A stretch of DNA of 6,577 nucleotides from Bacteroidetes bacterium UBA4009 (GCA_002384205.1 DGBH01000149.1:3833-10409), one strand, 5' to 3'; positions 1 to 6,499 are shown, counted from the stretch's first letter. The notes: a model not told the origin generated them from the sequence alone. Translations and numbers: made by a program.

Positions 1-449
1 TCAAGGCTAATTCCTTTGTCTTCTGCCATTTTCTTAGCAAGTGGCGAAACAAATACTCTTCCGTTATTGCTAGAACTCGCTTGAACAGGCGCACTTGGCT
101 GATCCATACTTACTTTCTTTACCGTATCTGGACTAGAGGCCGGGGCTTCAGGCTTTACCTCTGCCGCAGGAGCCGCGGGAGCGTCGTTAAGGAGGTGTGA
201 GAAATCTTCTCCTTTCTGTCCTATAATCGCTATTGTTGTTTCTACATTAACCGTTTCACCTTCTTGTACATTTAAGTGTAGCACCTCTCCTTTTTCGAAA
301 TTTTCCAATTCCATTGTAGCCTTATCGGTTTCTACATCGGCGATCATTTGACTAGATTTTACGGTGTCACCTACTTTGACAAACCATGTAATGATGGTTC
401 CTTCTTCCATCGTGTCACTCATTCTAGGTAATTTTATTGCTACAGCCAT
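1..449 (-). CDS. pdhC: Dihydrolipoamide acetyltransferase (E2 of pyruvate dehydrogenase complex), N-terminal part, truncated by window edge
   Basis: Reading the minus strand from the ATG at 449-447 gives 149 residues with no stop before the left edge. Residues 1-80 form a biotinyl/lipoyl domain, starting MAVAIKLPRMSDTMEEGTI and carrying the lipoylation motif VETDKATME with the modified lysine at K43. Residues about 89-130 are an Ala/Pro/Ser-rich flexible linker. Residues 131-149 (RVFVSPLAKKMAEDKGISL) are the start of the peripheral-subunit-binding domain that docks E1/E3. The CHD-type acyltransferase core lies outside the window. In the complex the swinging lipoyl arm passes acetyl groups from E1 to CoA, linking glycolysis to the TCA cycle in the cytoplasm. 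Only one lipoyl domain precedes the binding domain, whereas many E2s have two or three. The SDTMEEG and DKATME sequences favour pyruvate over 2-oxoglutarate dehydrogenase E2, but the missing core leaves some doubt. The leader AACAAAATAA before the ATG has no Shine-Dalgarno, as is usual in Bacteroidota. Confidence 0.93.
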   Translation of the reverse strand, partial: MAVAIKLPRMSDTMEEGTIITWFVKVGDTVKSSQMIADVETDKATMELENFEKGEVLHLNVQEGETVNVETTIAIIGQKGEDFSHLLNDAPAAPAAEVKPEAPASSPDTVKKVSMDQPSAPVQASSSNNGRVFVSPLAKKMAEDKGISL

Positions 450-475
450 TTATTTTGTTTTATCTTAAAGCGTCG

Positions 476-483
476 CAAAACTA
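476..483 (-). promoter_or_regulatory. Candidate -7 box of the pdhC promoter (TAGTTTTG)
   Basis: On the minus strand this octamer matches the Bacteroidota -7 consensus TAnnTTTG exactly. It ends 26 bp before the pdhC ATG, which would give a leader of about 20-25 nt. I see no TTG at the expected 17-23 bp upstream, so the -33 element is missing or degenerate. A 5-bp inverted repeat, AACTA/TAGTT (479-483 and 491-495), overlaps the box and may be chance. Confidence 0.45.
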
Positions 484-550
484 AACAACCTAGTTAAAAT
501 ATTGTTGGTAACGACGAATAATACTCGAAATATTTATCGATAATAAAAAC

Positions 551-558
551 TTGCTTTG
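551..558 (+). promoter_or_regulatory. Candidate near-consensus -7 box of thyA (TTGCTTTG)
   Basis: The octamer TTGCTTTG differs from TAnnTTTG at one position (T for A) and ends 7 bp before the thyA ATG. If used, transcription would start about 4 nt before the start codon, giving an almost leaderless mRNA. No TTG -33 box lies at the usual spacing; the nearest upstream TTGs, at 502-507, are too far away. Confidence 0.3.
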
Positions 559-565
559 CATATAA

Positions 566-1360
566 ATGAGTCAATACGAAGATTTCCTGAAACATGTGTT
601 CGAAAATGGAACCAAAAAAACAGACAGAACGGGCACAGGTACCATCAGTGTTTTCGGCGGTCAATTACGCTTTGATTTGGCAGAATCTTTTCCGCTTATC
701 ACTTCTAAAAAAGTACACTGGAAGTCTGTGGTACACGAGCTTCTGTGGTTTCTAAAGGGGGACACAAACATACAATACCTTAAGGACCACAATATAAAAA
801 TATGGGATGCTTGGGCGGATGAAAATGGGGATTTAGGTCCCGTATATGGCAAGCAATGGCGTGAGTGGGAAGCTCCCAACGGTGAAAAAATAGATCAGAT
901 ACAATACGTACTCGATACGCTAAAAAACAACCCTGATAGTCGTAGAATAATCGTAAATGCTTGGAATGTTGGAGAACTAAACGATATGGCTCTTACTCCG
1001 TGTCATTGTCTTTTTCAGTTTTATGTTGCTAATGGAAAATTAAGTTGCCAGCTTTACCAGCGCAGCGCAGACTTGTTTCTAGGAGTGCCATTTAATATTC
1101 CTAGTTATGCGCTTCTTACCCTAATGATAGCTCAAGAATGCGGATTAGAACCCGGTGAATTTGTACATACTTTTGGTGATGCACATATTTACAGTAATCA
1201 TTTTGAACAGGTAAAAGAGCAGTTAAGCAGGGAGGAAAGACCCTTTCCGACAGTAAGATTAAATCCAAATAAAAAATCTATTTTTGATTTTGATTTTAAC
1301 GACTTTGAGCTTGTAGGTTATGACCCGCACGCCAGAATTAGTGGGCCTGTAGCAGTTTAG
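566..1360 (+). CDS. thyA: Thymidylate synthase
   Basis: This enzyme converts dUMP to dTMP with 5,10-methylenetetrahydrofolate as carbon donor and reductant. It is a cytoplasmic homodimer needed for DNA synthesis. The 264 residues equal the length of E. coli ThyA, and key residues fall at the same numbers: R21 in the phosphate loop (RTGTGT), W80, the nucleophile C146 in LTPCHC, R126/R127 (PDSRR, supplied by the partner subunit), R166-S167 (QRSADL), D169, N177 (PFNIPSY), and H207/Y209 (FGDAHIYS). The C-terminus GPVAV closes the active site, as in other ThyA proteins. The protein appears intact. No dihydrofolate reductase gene follows, although folA often sits beside thyA; instead the 3' end overlaps the convergent muramidase gene by 4 bp. 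The ATG at 566 is supported by the standard N-terminus [15 protein letters not shown]. It lacks an SD and has a -7-like box only 7 bp upstream. Confidence 0.98.
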   Translation: MSQYEDFLKHVFENGTKKTDRTGTGTISVFGGQLRFDLAESFPLITSKKVHWKSVVHELLWFLKGDTNIQYLKDHNIKIWDAWADENGDLGPVYGKQWREWEAPNGEKIDQIQYVLDTLKNNPDSRRIIVNAWNVGELNDMALTPCHCLFQFYVANGKLSCQLYQRSADLFLGVPFNIPSYALLTLMIAQECGLEPGEFVHTFGDAHIYSNHFEQVKEQLSREERPFPTVRLNPNKKSIFDFDFNDFELVGYDPHARISGPVAV

Positions 1361-2217
1361 AACATCACTAATTTACTCAACGTATTCTTGTCGCTTTTCA
1401 TGACATTCTTATCTACGCGACCCTGATAACCGTATAATCTTGCACTAGCAGTATGTTGCCATATATCCCACTTGTATCTGGGTGTATTCTTATAATCGCA
1501 TAGCCATAATGGGTAGTTATCAAAGTTTCCCTTAAGGTATCTAGCGTATAAATGTGGATGCGTATAGATGATAGGCTTAACCCCGTAATACTGCTCTATG
1601 ACTGTACAAAAATTCCTGATTTCACTTATAACTTTACGCTTATTGGGCAAGTGTCTGCTGGTGTATTCTACATCTAACACAGGAACCATATTGCCTTTTT
1701 TAAGACCGGCATGCTTAATAAATCTATATGCCTGGCTTCTGCCACTACTTGTAAAACTCATAAAATGGTAGCCGCCATGAAGAATGTTGTGCTTCTCCAA
1801 ATTTCTTTTATGTGTCTTGTATAATGGATCTAGAATCGTAGTTCCTTCAGACACCTTCACAAAGACAAAATCTGGCTTGTTGCGCCTTACCATAAGCGAC
1901 CAGTTAATATTACGCTGATACTTGGAAATATCTATCCCCCAGAGCTTCTTTCCCGCGAGGGCTCTAAAAAAATCGTCTTTTATCTCATCATTCTTTTTTT
2001 GAGCAGCAAGTTGAATGATTGCATTAGTATCTACTTTGGATTCTTCCAGGTCGATGGATGGTGTAACACATTCCAATCCTTGTGTGTGACAAATCGCTTG
2101 CTCTTCAGGTTCTATTTTGAATGACTCAAAAAATATAACAAGTGTCAGTGCTCCCAAACACATAAGAGCTATCGTTTTGATTATTTTCAACGTTCTATTT
2201 TGCACCAAACTTATCAT
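1357..2217 (-). CDS. Membrane-anchored GH25 family muramidase (lysozyme-like)
   Basis: GH25 enzymes hydrolyse the beta-1,4 bond between MurNAc and GlcNAc in peptidoglycan. Residues 1-14 are basic (NRTLKIIK), and about 15-31 form one hydrophobic helix ([15 protein letters not shown]) without a clear signal-peptidase or lipobox site. This predicts an inner-membrane anchor with the domain in the periplasm. Residues 32-88 are a linker with two cysteines, C43 and C50, that could form a disulfide. The catalytic domain spans about 91-280 and has the family signatures: GIDISKYQ (D96), FVKVSEGTT (E124), PVLDVEY (D182 and catalytic acid E184), [18 protein letters not shown], and VDKNV (D269). All expected acidic residues are present, so activity is likely. 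A cell-wall remodelling role is inferred from family and topology. The gene lies 85 bp downstream of the mutase on the same strand and may be read from it. Its TAA stop overlaps the thyA stop region on the other strand. The first ATG after an in-frame TAA was taken as start. Confidence 0.9.
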   Translation of the reverse strand: MISLVQNRTLKIIKTIALMCLGALTLVIFFESFKIEPEEQAICHTQGLECVTPSIDLEESKVDTNAIIQLAAQKKNDEIKDDFFRALAGKKLWGIDISKYQRNINWSLMVRRNKPDFVFVKVSEGTTILDPLYKTHKRNLEKHNILHGGYHFMSFTSSGRSQAYRFIKHAGLKKGNMVPVLDVEYTSRHLPNKRKVISEIRNFCTVIEQYYGVKPIIYTHPHLYARYLKGNFDNYPLWLCDYKNTPRYKWDIWQHTASARLYGYQGRVDKNVMKSDKNTLSKLVMF

Positions 2218-2249
2218 TTCTTATCTTACTGCAATCAACAACATCATTA

Positions 2250-2305
2250 TAGCCTTAAAAATTGTACAGAAAAGTGAATATTTCTTAAAAGAATATAAAA
2301 GGCTA
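2250..2305. repeat. Inverted repeat TAGCCTT/AAGGCTA spanning the mutase-muramidase gap
   Basis: TAGCCTT at 2250-2256 and AAGGCTA at 2299-2305 are perfect 7-bp inverted arms around a 42-bp AT-rich spacer. The outer arm includes the mutase stop codon. Within the spacer is a second imperfect dyad around TTTCTTAAAAGAAT (2281-2294). In mutase-strand RNA these could nest into one long weak stem-loop, perhaps attenuating or processing transcription into the muramidase gene. There is no U-run of the kind that follows an ordinary intrinsic terminator, and AT-richness makes chance pairing plausible. Confidence 0.3.
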
Positions 2306-5002
2306 GCTCAGCTTGTTTAATATTCCTATTGCCGCTTCAGCTATAACAGTTCCGGGACCAAACACGAAATCAACTCCATTTTTATATAAGTAGTCATAAT
2401 CTTGTTCTGGAATTACGCCGCCAGCTACAACTATAACGTCGTCCATTCCTTGTTTTTTAAGCTCGCGGACTACTTCGGGCATAAGAGTCTTATGACCTGC
2501 CGCTAAGGAAGATACGCCTAAAATGTGAACATCATTCTCCATAGCTTGTTTGGCAACCTCTGCCGGAGTTTGAAAAAGCGGTCCTATGTCCACATCAAAG
2601 CCCAAGTCTGCAAAGGCTGTAGCAATTATCTTGGCACCTCTATCGTGTCCATCTTGACCCATTTTAGCTACTAATATACGAGGTCTTCTTCCGTCTTTAG
2701 TGGCAAAAATATCTGCAGCCTTGCGCGCTGCTATTACGGTTTCATTGTTCTGCACTTCTTTCAAATATACGCCACTTATGATTGCATTATTCGCTTGGTA
2801 TCTACCAAAGACTTTCTCCAAAGCAAATGACATCTCACCTAGCGTTACCCTTGCTTCTGCAGCTTCAATACAAATTTCTAAGAGATTTTCATCCGTTGAT
2901 GCAGCATTTTCAAGCTTGGTTAAAATTCCTTCAACCAACGTATTGTCTCGAAGAGACTTGACCTTATTAATTCTGTCGATTTGACTAATTCGAACTGCCT
3001 GGTTATCTACTTCTAAAATATCGAAGTCAGCTTTTTCGTCTACTTTAAATTTATTTATCCCTACAATAACTTCCTTGCCTGCATCAATTTTGGCTTGTTT
3101 TATGGCTGCACATTCTTCTATTCTCATTTTCGGAATACCGCTTTCTATTGCTTTTGCCATGCCTCCTAGTTCTTCAATCTCTAGAATGTATTCCCATGCT
3201 TTTTCTGCAAGTTCTTTGGTGTATTTCTCTATTACGTCACTGCCTCCCCATGGGTCTATCGCTTTAGTGATGTCGGTTTCTTCTTGGATTATTTTCTGGG
3301 TGTTTCGAGCAATCTTGGCGCTAAAATCAGTTGGCAAAGCCATCGCTTCATCAAAGCTGTTGGTATGTAAACTTTGCGTCCCACCAAAAACAGCAGCAAG
3401 GGCTTCAATAGTTGTTCGAGCAACATTGTTATAGGGATCTTGTTCGGTAAGACTCCATCCGCTTGTTTGGCAATGCGTTCGAAGCGCCATCGATTTATCA
3501 TCCTTAGGATCAAATGTTTTAATAAGCTTCGCCCACAATAATCGGCCTGCGCGCATTTTGGCAATTTCCTTATAAAAATTCATGCCTATACCCCAAAAGA
3601 AACTAAGTCTAGGGGCAAAGTCATCTATTGCTAATCCTGCATTTATACCTGTTCTCACATAGTCCAGTCCATCCGCAATGGTGTAGGCTAACTCCAGTTC
3701 TGGCGTGGCACCTGCTTCTTGCATATGGTATCCGCTTATGCTTATGCTATTAAACTTTGGCATGTGGGCGCTGGTATATTTAAAAACATCTGAGATGATG
3801 CGCATACTGGGCGATGGCGGATAGATATAGGTGTTCCGCACCATAAACTCCTTTAGAATATCGTTTTGAATAGTGCCAGTAAGTTTGGATTTGTCAACTC
3901 CTTGTTCTTTAGCTGCTGCAATATAAAATGCCATAATTGGCAGTACCGCTCCATTCATCGTCATACTCACCGAAATATCACCCAATGGAATTTCGTTGAA
4001 CAATAATTTCATGTCTTCAATACTATCAATAGCAACTCCTGCCATTCCAACATCACCGGTAACACGAGGATGATCACTATCATAACCTCTGTGTGTAGCT
4101 AAATCAAACGCTACTGAAAGTCCTTTTTGTCCTGCAGCAAGGTTGCGTCTATAAAATGCATTGCTGGCTTCCGCTGTGCTAAATCCTGCGTATTGTCTTA
4201 TGGTCCATGGACGTACTGCGTACATCGTAGAATATGGACCACGGAGATACGGCGGAATACCTGGTTGTGAACCCATTGATATAAAACTAGAACCTTTTCT
4301 GCTTGCGCCCTTTTCTTTTGAATCTTGGATGCGGTTCAAGTATTCATTCGTTAGTTTTTCTAAAAACCAACTTCCACTTGCAGCGTCTTGGATATCGGCC
4401 ATGTAACTTTCACTTTTAAGAAGCAAAAGGATATTCTTGGCTAATCTGAGACTTTGATCTGTATCTTGATTGTTAAAAGATAAAATACAAATATGCTTAG
4501 CTCCTCCAATTATAGCTGAAGCTGCAGCTATGGTCTGTCTTACGAGGTTATTATGTGTAAACTCGTCATCTGAAGCAGGAATTACTGCATTTATTTCAGT
4601 ATCTGGAAATGCTATTCGAAGTGCCCTAAGTTTGGCTATATTTTCATAAAATTTGGTTCCCAATTCGAAATGTACTTTGGCTTGATTTTGAGCATTGCTT
4701 AAGTTTTCTAAAAGCAAATGTCCGCCACTTTTTCCCAGTTCTGATAGGCTTGTAATAGTCTTTTCAACGCCTTCAAGCTCGCTCGAGGAAACTAGAGTAA
4801 TCTGCCAATTGCTAGATAAATCGTTACTCCTAACTAAACTATCCTCTTCCGTGTAGTAGGGTTCTAATGATATGCCATCAGAAGTAGTATACGTTAATTC
4901 TTGAAGGTTCTTCCCCTTTAGGTCCTTGGTTGCTTTTGCTTTCCAATCTGCTATACTAGCTTTAGTAAACTCATCAAACGACAGTGTTTTATCCAATTGC
5001 AT
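2303..5002 (-). CDS. mutB: Methylmalonyl-CoA mutase, single-chain: shortened small-subunit-like N-terminus fused to a complete catalytic subunit
   Basis: This cobalamin enzyme interconverts (R)-methylmalonyl-CoA and succinyl-CoA in propionate metabolism. Residues about 247-625 (numbered from the ATG at 5002) are the catalytic TIM barrel, with [11 protein letters not shown] (Y271), [15 protein letters not shown] (Q380, R389) and SGYHMQEAG (H426). These match Y89, R207 and H244 of the Propionibacterium enzyme, and the Tyr/Arg pair favours methylmalonyl-CoA over isobutyryl-CoA mutase. Residues about 765-899 are the B12 domain, with the base-off motif DGHDRG (D784, H786, G789) and a GGVIP loop. 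Residues 1-240 are odd. They open like a MutA or MutB N-terminus (LKGK at 28-31, GISLEPYY at 43-50), then show MutA-like pieces: [17 protein letters not shown] (113-129), AIIGGAKHI, and [17 protein letters not shown] (206-222). Most of the MutA barrel and its B12 domain are absent. At 899 residues it is about 180 longer than a usual large subunit. An in-frame TTG at 5026 would add 8 residues, but the ATG is preferred because a -7 box lies between the two. Confidence 0.95.
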   Translation of the reverse strand: MQLDKTLSFDEFTKASIADWKAKATKDLKGKNLQELTYTTSDGISLEPYYTEEDSLVRSNDLSSNWQITLVSSSELEGVEKTITSLSELGKSGGHLLLENLSNAQNQAKVHFELGTKFYENIAKLRALRIAFPDTEINAVIPASDDEFTHNNLVRQTIAAASAIIGGAKHICILSFNNQDTDQSLRLAKNILLLLKSESYMADIQDAASGSWFLEKLTNEYLNRIQDSKEKGASRKGSSFISMGSQPGIPPYLRGPYSTMYAVRPWTIRQYAGFSTAEASNAFYRRNLAAGQKGLSVAFDLATHRGYDSDHPRVTGDVGMAGVAIDSIEDMKLLFNEIPLGDISVSMTMNGAVLPIMAFYIAAAKEQGVDKSKLTGTIQNDILKEFMVRNTYIYPPSPSMRIISDVFKYTSAHMPKFNSISISGYHMQEAGATPELELAYTIADGLDYVRTGINAGLAIDDFAPRLSFFWGIGMNFYKEIAKMRAGRLLWAKLIKTFDPKDDKSMALRTHCQTSGWSLTEQDPYNNVARTTIEALAAVFGGTQSLHTNSFDEAMALPTDFSAKIARNTQKIIQEETDITKAIDPWGGSDVIEKYTKELAEKAWEYILEIEELGGMAKAIESGIPKMRIEECAAIKQAKIDAGKEVIVGINKFKVDEKADFDILEVDNQAVRISQIDRINKVKSLRDNTLVEGILTKLENAASTDENLLEICIEAAEARVTLGEMSFALEKVFGRYQANNAIISGVYLKEVQNNETVIAARKAADIFATKDGRRPRILVAKMGQDGHDRGAKIIATAFADLGFDVDIGPLFQTPAEVAKQAMENDVHILGVSSLAAGHKTLMPEVVRELKKQGMDDVIVVAGGVIPEQDYDYLYKNGVDFVFGPGTVIAEAAIGILNKLS

Positions 5003-5007
5003 TAGGA

Positions 5008-5015
5008 CAAAGGTA
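5008..5015 (-). promoter_or_regulatory. Candidate -7 box of the mutase promoter (TACCTTTG)
   Basis: On the minus strand TACCTTTG is an exact TAnnTTTG match ending 5 bp before the mutase ATG at 5002. This predicts a transcript start within about 2-3 nt of the start codon, so a leaderless or nearly leaderless mRNA. It also argues against the upstream TTG at 5026 as translation start. No TTG lies at the usual -33 spacing, which lowers confidence. Confidence 0.4.
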
Positions 5016-5097
5016 GATAACTCCAAGATATTCGCCTTTGCTGTGTGCCTAAATTTAAATTAGTATAATTGCTTAATCAGAAACATACGGACTTTCC

Positions 5098-5105
5098 TAC
5101 ATTTG
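5098..5105 (+). promoter_or_regulatory. Candidate -7 box of the crotonase promoter (TACATTTG)
   Basis: TACATTTG is an exact TAnnTTTG match ending 7 bp before the crotonase ATG at 5113, implying a leader of only about 3-4 nt. The best TTG upstream (5069-5071) is 26 bp away, slightly beyond the 17-23 bp usually accepted. It faces away from the mutase -7 box, so the two promoters share an intergenic region of about 110 bp. Confidence 0.42.
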
Positions 5106-5112
5106 CAATTCA

Positions 5113-5880
5113 ATGTATACGAATATCATCTCAGAAAATCGTGGCGTAGTGCAGATCATCACTATAAATCGTGAGGACAAGCTAAATGCACTTAATGTAA
5201 ATCTGATTCAAGAAATAGGTCAAGAGGTAGCTCGACTAAACGCTGAAAAAAACGTCAGAGGAATTATAATCACCGGAAAAGGCGGAAAAGCTTTTGCTGC
5301 TGGGGCAGACATTAGTGAGTTTGCTCATTTTAACGAAGCTGAAGCGAAAGAAATGAGTGCCAAAGGCGGAAAAGTATTTAGCTGTATAGAGCAAAGTGAA
5401 ATACCCGTTATTGCTGCCGTAAATGGGTATGCGCTGGGTGGTGGATGCGAGCTCACTATGTCTTGTCATGTACGCATTGCGAGTGAAAATGCACTGTTTG
5501 GTCAACCGGAAGTAAATCTTGGTGTACCTCCGGGATACGGCGGAACTCAACGTTTGGCACAACTCATAGGCAGAGGAAGAGCCCTAGATATGCTTATTAC
5601 CGCAAAGTCTATAGATGCAATTACGGCATTAAATTATGGACTAGTAACACAAGTAGTTAGTCTGGCAGAATTGCTTCCTGCATGTATTACTTACATAGAA
5701 AAACTAGTAGGCAAATCGCCATTAGCTATAGCAGAGGTTATCAAATGCACCAACTATTTGTATGAAAACAAGGACGGATTAGCGTTTGAGATAGACAGTT
5801 TTGCAAGAAGCTTTGAAACCAATGATTTTAAGGAAGGTACGACAGCGTTCTTAGAAAAACGAAAACCCAATTACACATAA
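5113..5880 (+). CDS. Enoyl-CoA hydratase/isomerase (crotonase) family protein
   Basis: Crotonase-fold enzymes act on acyl-CoA thioesters; the hydratases add water to trans-2-enoyl-CoA in fatty-acid and branched-chain amino-acid breakdown. The 255 residues are the normal length for a stand-alone hydratase. Visible signatures are the CoA/oxyanion-hole segment GKAFAAGADISEF (59-70), NGYALGGGCELTMSC (104-118) with E113, and FGQPEVNLGVPPGYGGTQRL (129-148) with E133. E113 and E133 match the two catalytic glutamates (E144 and E164) of rat mitochondrial enoyl-CoA hydratase, which supports true hydratase activity over the isomerase or decarboxylase branches. The chain length of the substrate cannot be told. 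The usual Asp after the CEL helix (ACDIR) is His here (SCHVRIAS), a change I associate with Bacteroidota homologues. Its divergent pairing with methylmalonyl-CoA mutase suggests a role in a pathway yielding propionyl-CoA, such as isoleucine or valine breakdown (inference). The ATG lacks an SD. Confidence 0.93.
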   Translation: MYTNIISENRGVVQIITINREDKLNALNVNLIQEIGQEVARLNAEKNVRGIIITGKGGKAFAAGADISEFAHFNEAEAKEMSAKGGKVFSCIEQSEIPVIAAVNGYALGGGCELTMSCHVRIASENALFGQPEVNLGVPPGYGGTQRLAQLIGRGRALDMLITAKSIDAITALNYGLVTQVVSLAELLPACITYIEKLVGKSPLAIAEVIKCTNYLYENKDGLAFEIDSFARSFETNDFKEGTTAFLEKRKPNYT

Positions 5881-5899
5881 GTCAAAATTATATTTTGGC
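5881..5899 (+). terminator. Weak candidate terminator hairpin after the crotonase gene
   Basis: GTCAAAAT (5881-5888) can pair with ATTTTGGC (5892-5899) across a 3-nt loop, with one G-U pair. The stem is 8 bp and is followed by a loosely U-rich stretch, ATTCTATTTGTTCTT. It starts immediately after the crotonase stop codon. The stem is AT-rich and the U-run is interrupted, so termination would be inefficient. Its left arm is the same sequence that forms the 10-bp inverted repeat with 5929-5938, so the two pairings exclude each other. Confidence 0.28.
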
Positions 5900-5906
5900 A
5901 TTCTAT

Positions 5907-5936
5907 TTGTTCTTATCATACGGAACATTAATTTTG
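5907..5936 (+). promoter_or_regulatory. Bacteroidota-type promoter of the DUF1573 gene (TTG - 19 bp - TAATTTTG)
   Basis: TTG at 5907-5909 (within TTTG) and TAATTTTG at 5929-5936 match the -33 and -7 consensus, with a 19-bp spacer inside the accepted range. The predicted start is near 5940, leaving an A/T-rich leader of about 18 nt before the ATG at 5958. This is the best promoter in the window. Its -7 box is embedded in a perfect inverted repeat. Confidence 0.65.
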
Positions 5937-5957
5937 ACACTTAATAAAAAATAAAAA

Positions 5958-6416
5958 ATGAGAAATTTGATCTTACTATCAGCATTTGTATTTGGATTTA
6001 CAGCGACAAGCATTGCGCAGGTAGAAACTACAAACGAGAAAATTACACTGTCTTCTGAGGCTCAAGCTAAAATGACTTTAGAAAAAAACGAGCATGATTT
6101 TGGGACAATTGAAGAAGGTACTCAAGCAACCGTGACATTCACCTTTAAAAACACCGGTAATGCACCTCTAGTTTTAAACAGTGTAAAAGCTTCTTGTGGA
6201 TGTACCACTCCTAAATGGACTAAAGAGCCAGTTGCTCCAGGAAAAGAAGGCGTAATTACTGCTACTTTTGATTCTAAAGGAAGACCAGGTAACTTTACCA
6301 AAACAATTACGGTAACCCACAGTGGTGAGGGAGGAACAGAGTTTTTAACTATACGTGGCAACGTTAATAAAGCAGCGCCAGTAGTAGCTCCTACAGTAGT
6401 AGCTCCAGAACAATAA
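5958..6416 (+). CDS. Secreted DUF1573 domain protein
   Basis: The 152-residue product starts with a signal peptide: a hydrophobic stretch from L4 to about T17 with a likely cleavage after SIA (A20/Q21), so it is exported to the periplasm or beyond. Residues about 40-135 are a DUF1573 domain, an Ig-like beta-sandwich family abundant in Bacteroidota. It has the motifs EHDFGTIEEG (45-54), FTFKNTGNAPL (61-71) and ASCGCTTPKW (78-87, with the conserved pair C80 and C82), then VAPGKEGVI and an FDSKGRPGNF segment. The family has no settled biochemical function; the CGC motif might bind metal or form a disulfide, which is inference. The C-terminal 14 residues are a low-complexity Ala/Pro/Val tail made by a short tandem repeat. 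The gene has its own promoter and terminator, so it is probably monocistronic. The leader TTAATAAAAAATAAAAA has no SD. Confidence 0.9.
   Translation: MRNLILLSAFVFGFTATSIAQVETTNEKITLSSEAQAKMTLEKNEHDFGTIEEGTQATVTFTFKNTGNAPLVLNSVKASCGCTTPKWTKEPVAPGKEGVITATFDSKGRPGNFTKTITVTHSGEGGTEFLTIRGNVNKAAPVVAPTVVAPEQ
6379..6406 (+). repeat. Short tandem repeat encoding the Pro-Val-Val-Ala tail of the DUF1573 protein
   Basis: CAGTAGTAGCTCC occurs at 6379-6391 and again at 6394-6406, a 15-bp period equal to five codons (PVVAP then TVVAP). It sits just before the stop codon. Such in-frame repeats can change copy number by slippage without breaking the frame, so tail length may vary between strains. Confidence 0.7.
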
Positions 6417-6436
6417 AAAAATCTAAACTATAAAGT

Positions 6437-6465
6437 AAGCCTCGACTAACCTCGGGGCTTTTTTT
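6437..6465 (+). terminator. Intrinsic terminator of the DUF1573 gene
   Basis: AAGCCTCGA (6437-6445) pairs with TCGGGGCTT (6452-6460) as a 9-bp stem with one G-U pair and a 6-nt loop, CTAACC. A run of seven Ts (6459-6465) follows. It lies 20 bp after the DUF1573 stop codon. On the minus strand the hairpin is followed by a poorer T stretch, so it may only weakly stop the convergent gene at the right edge. Confidence 0.9.
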
Positions 6466-6499
6466 ATGGGTGCTTATATTGTATGGTTTCAACTAAAAT

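Larger units (their letters stand above)
5881..5938. repeat. Perfect 10-bp inverted repeat GTCAAAATTA/TAATTTTGAC around the DUF1573 promoter
   Basis: The left arm (5881-5890) begins at the base after the crotonase stop codon. The right arm (5929-5938) contains the -7 box TAATTTTG of the next gene, with 38 bp between the arms. Because the arms mirror each other, the left arm also holds an outward-facing TAATTTTG on the minus strand. The repeat could be an operator for a dimeric regulator, or could form a long-loop stem in read-through RNA from the crotonase gene. The repeat is seen directly; its function is unknown. Confidence 0.5.

Noticed and set aside
479..495. 5-bp inverted repeat AACTA/TAGTT overlapping the pdhC -7 box as a possible operator
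   Set aside because: The arms are too short and too AT-rich to separate from chance; noted only in the promoter entry.
661..879. 72-residue open frame on the minus strand inside thyA
   Set aside because: It lies opposite a fully conserved thyA, has no recognisable domain or promoter, and its composition is that of an antisense shadow.
2247..2260. TATAAT-like hexamer on the minus strand upstream of the muramidase
   Set aside because: The Bacteroidota housekeeping sigma uses TAnnTTTG rather than TATAAT, and there is no supporting -35/-33 element.
2117..2320. 67-residue plus-strand open frame across the muramidase 5' end and the intergenic gap
   Set aside because: Its hydrophobic first half is the complement of the muramidase membrane-anchor codons. 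It overlaps two real genes and has no promoter.
2700..4406. Several open frames of 81-119 codons on both strands inside the mutase gene
   Set aside because: All overlap a highly conserved coding region and look like no known family; they are frame shadows.
5236..5562. 108-residue minus-strand open frame inside the crotonase gene
   Set aside because: It covers the most conserved catalytic segment of the crotonase and shows no protein-like features of its own.
6122..6361. 79-residue minus-strand open frame inside the DUF1573 gene
   Set aside because: It is the antisense of the conserved DUF1573 beta-sandwich, with no start context or homology.
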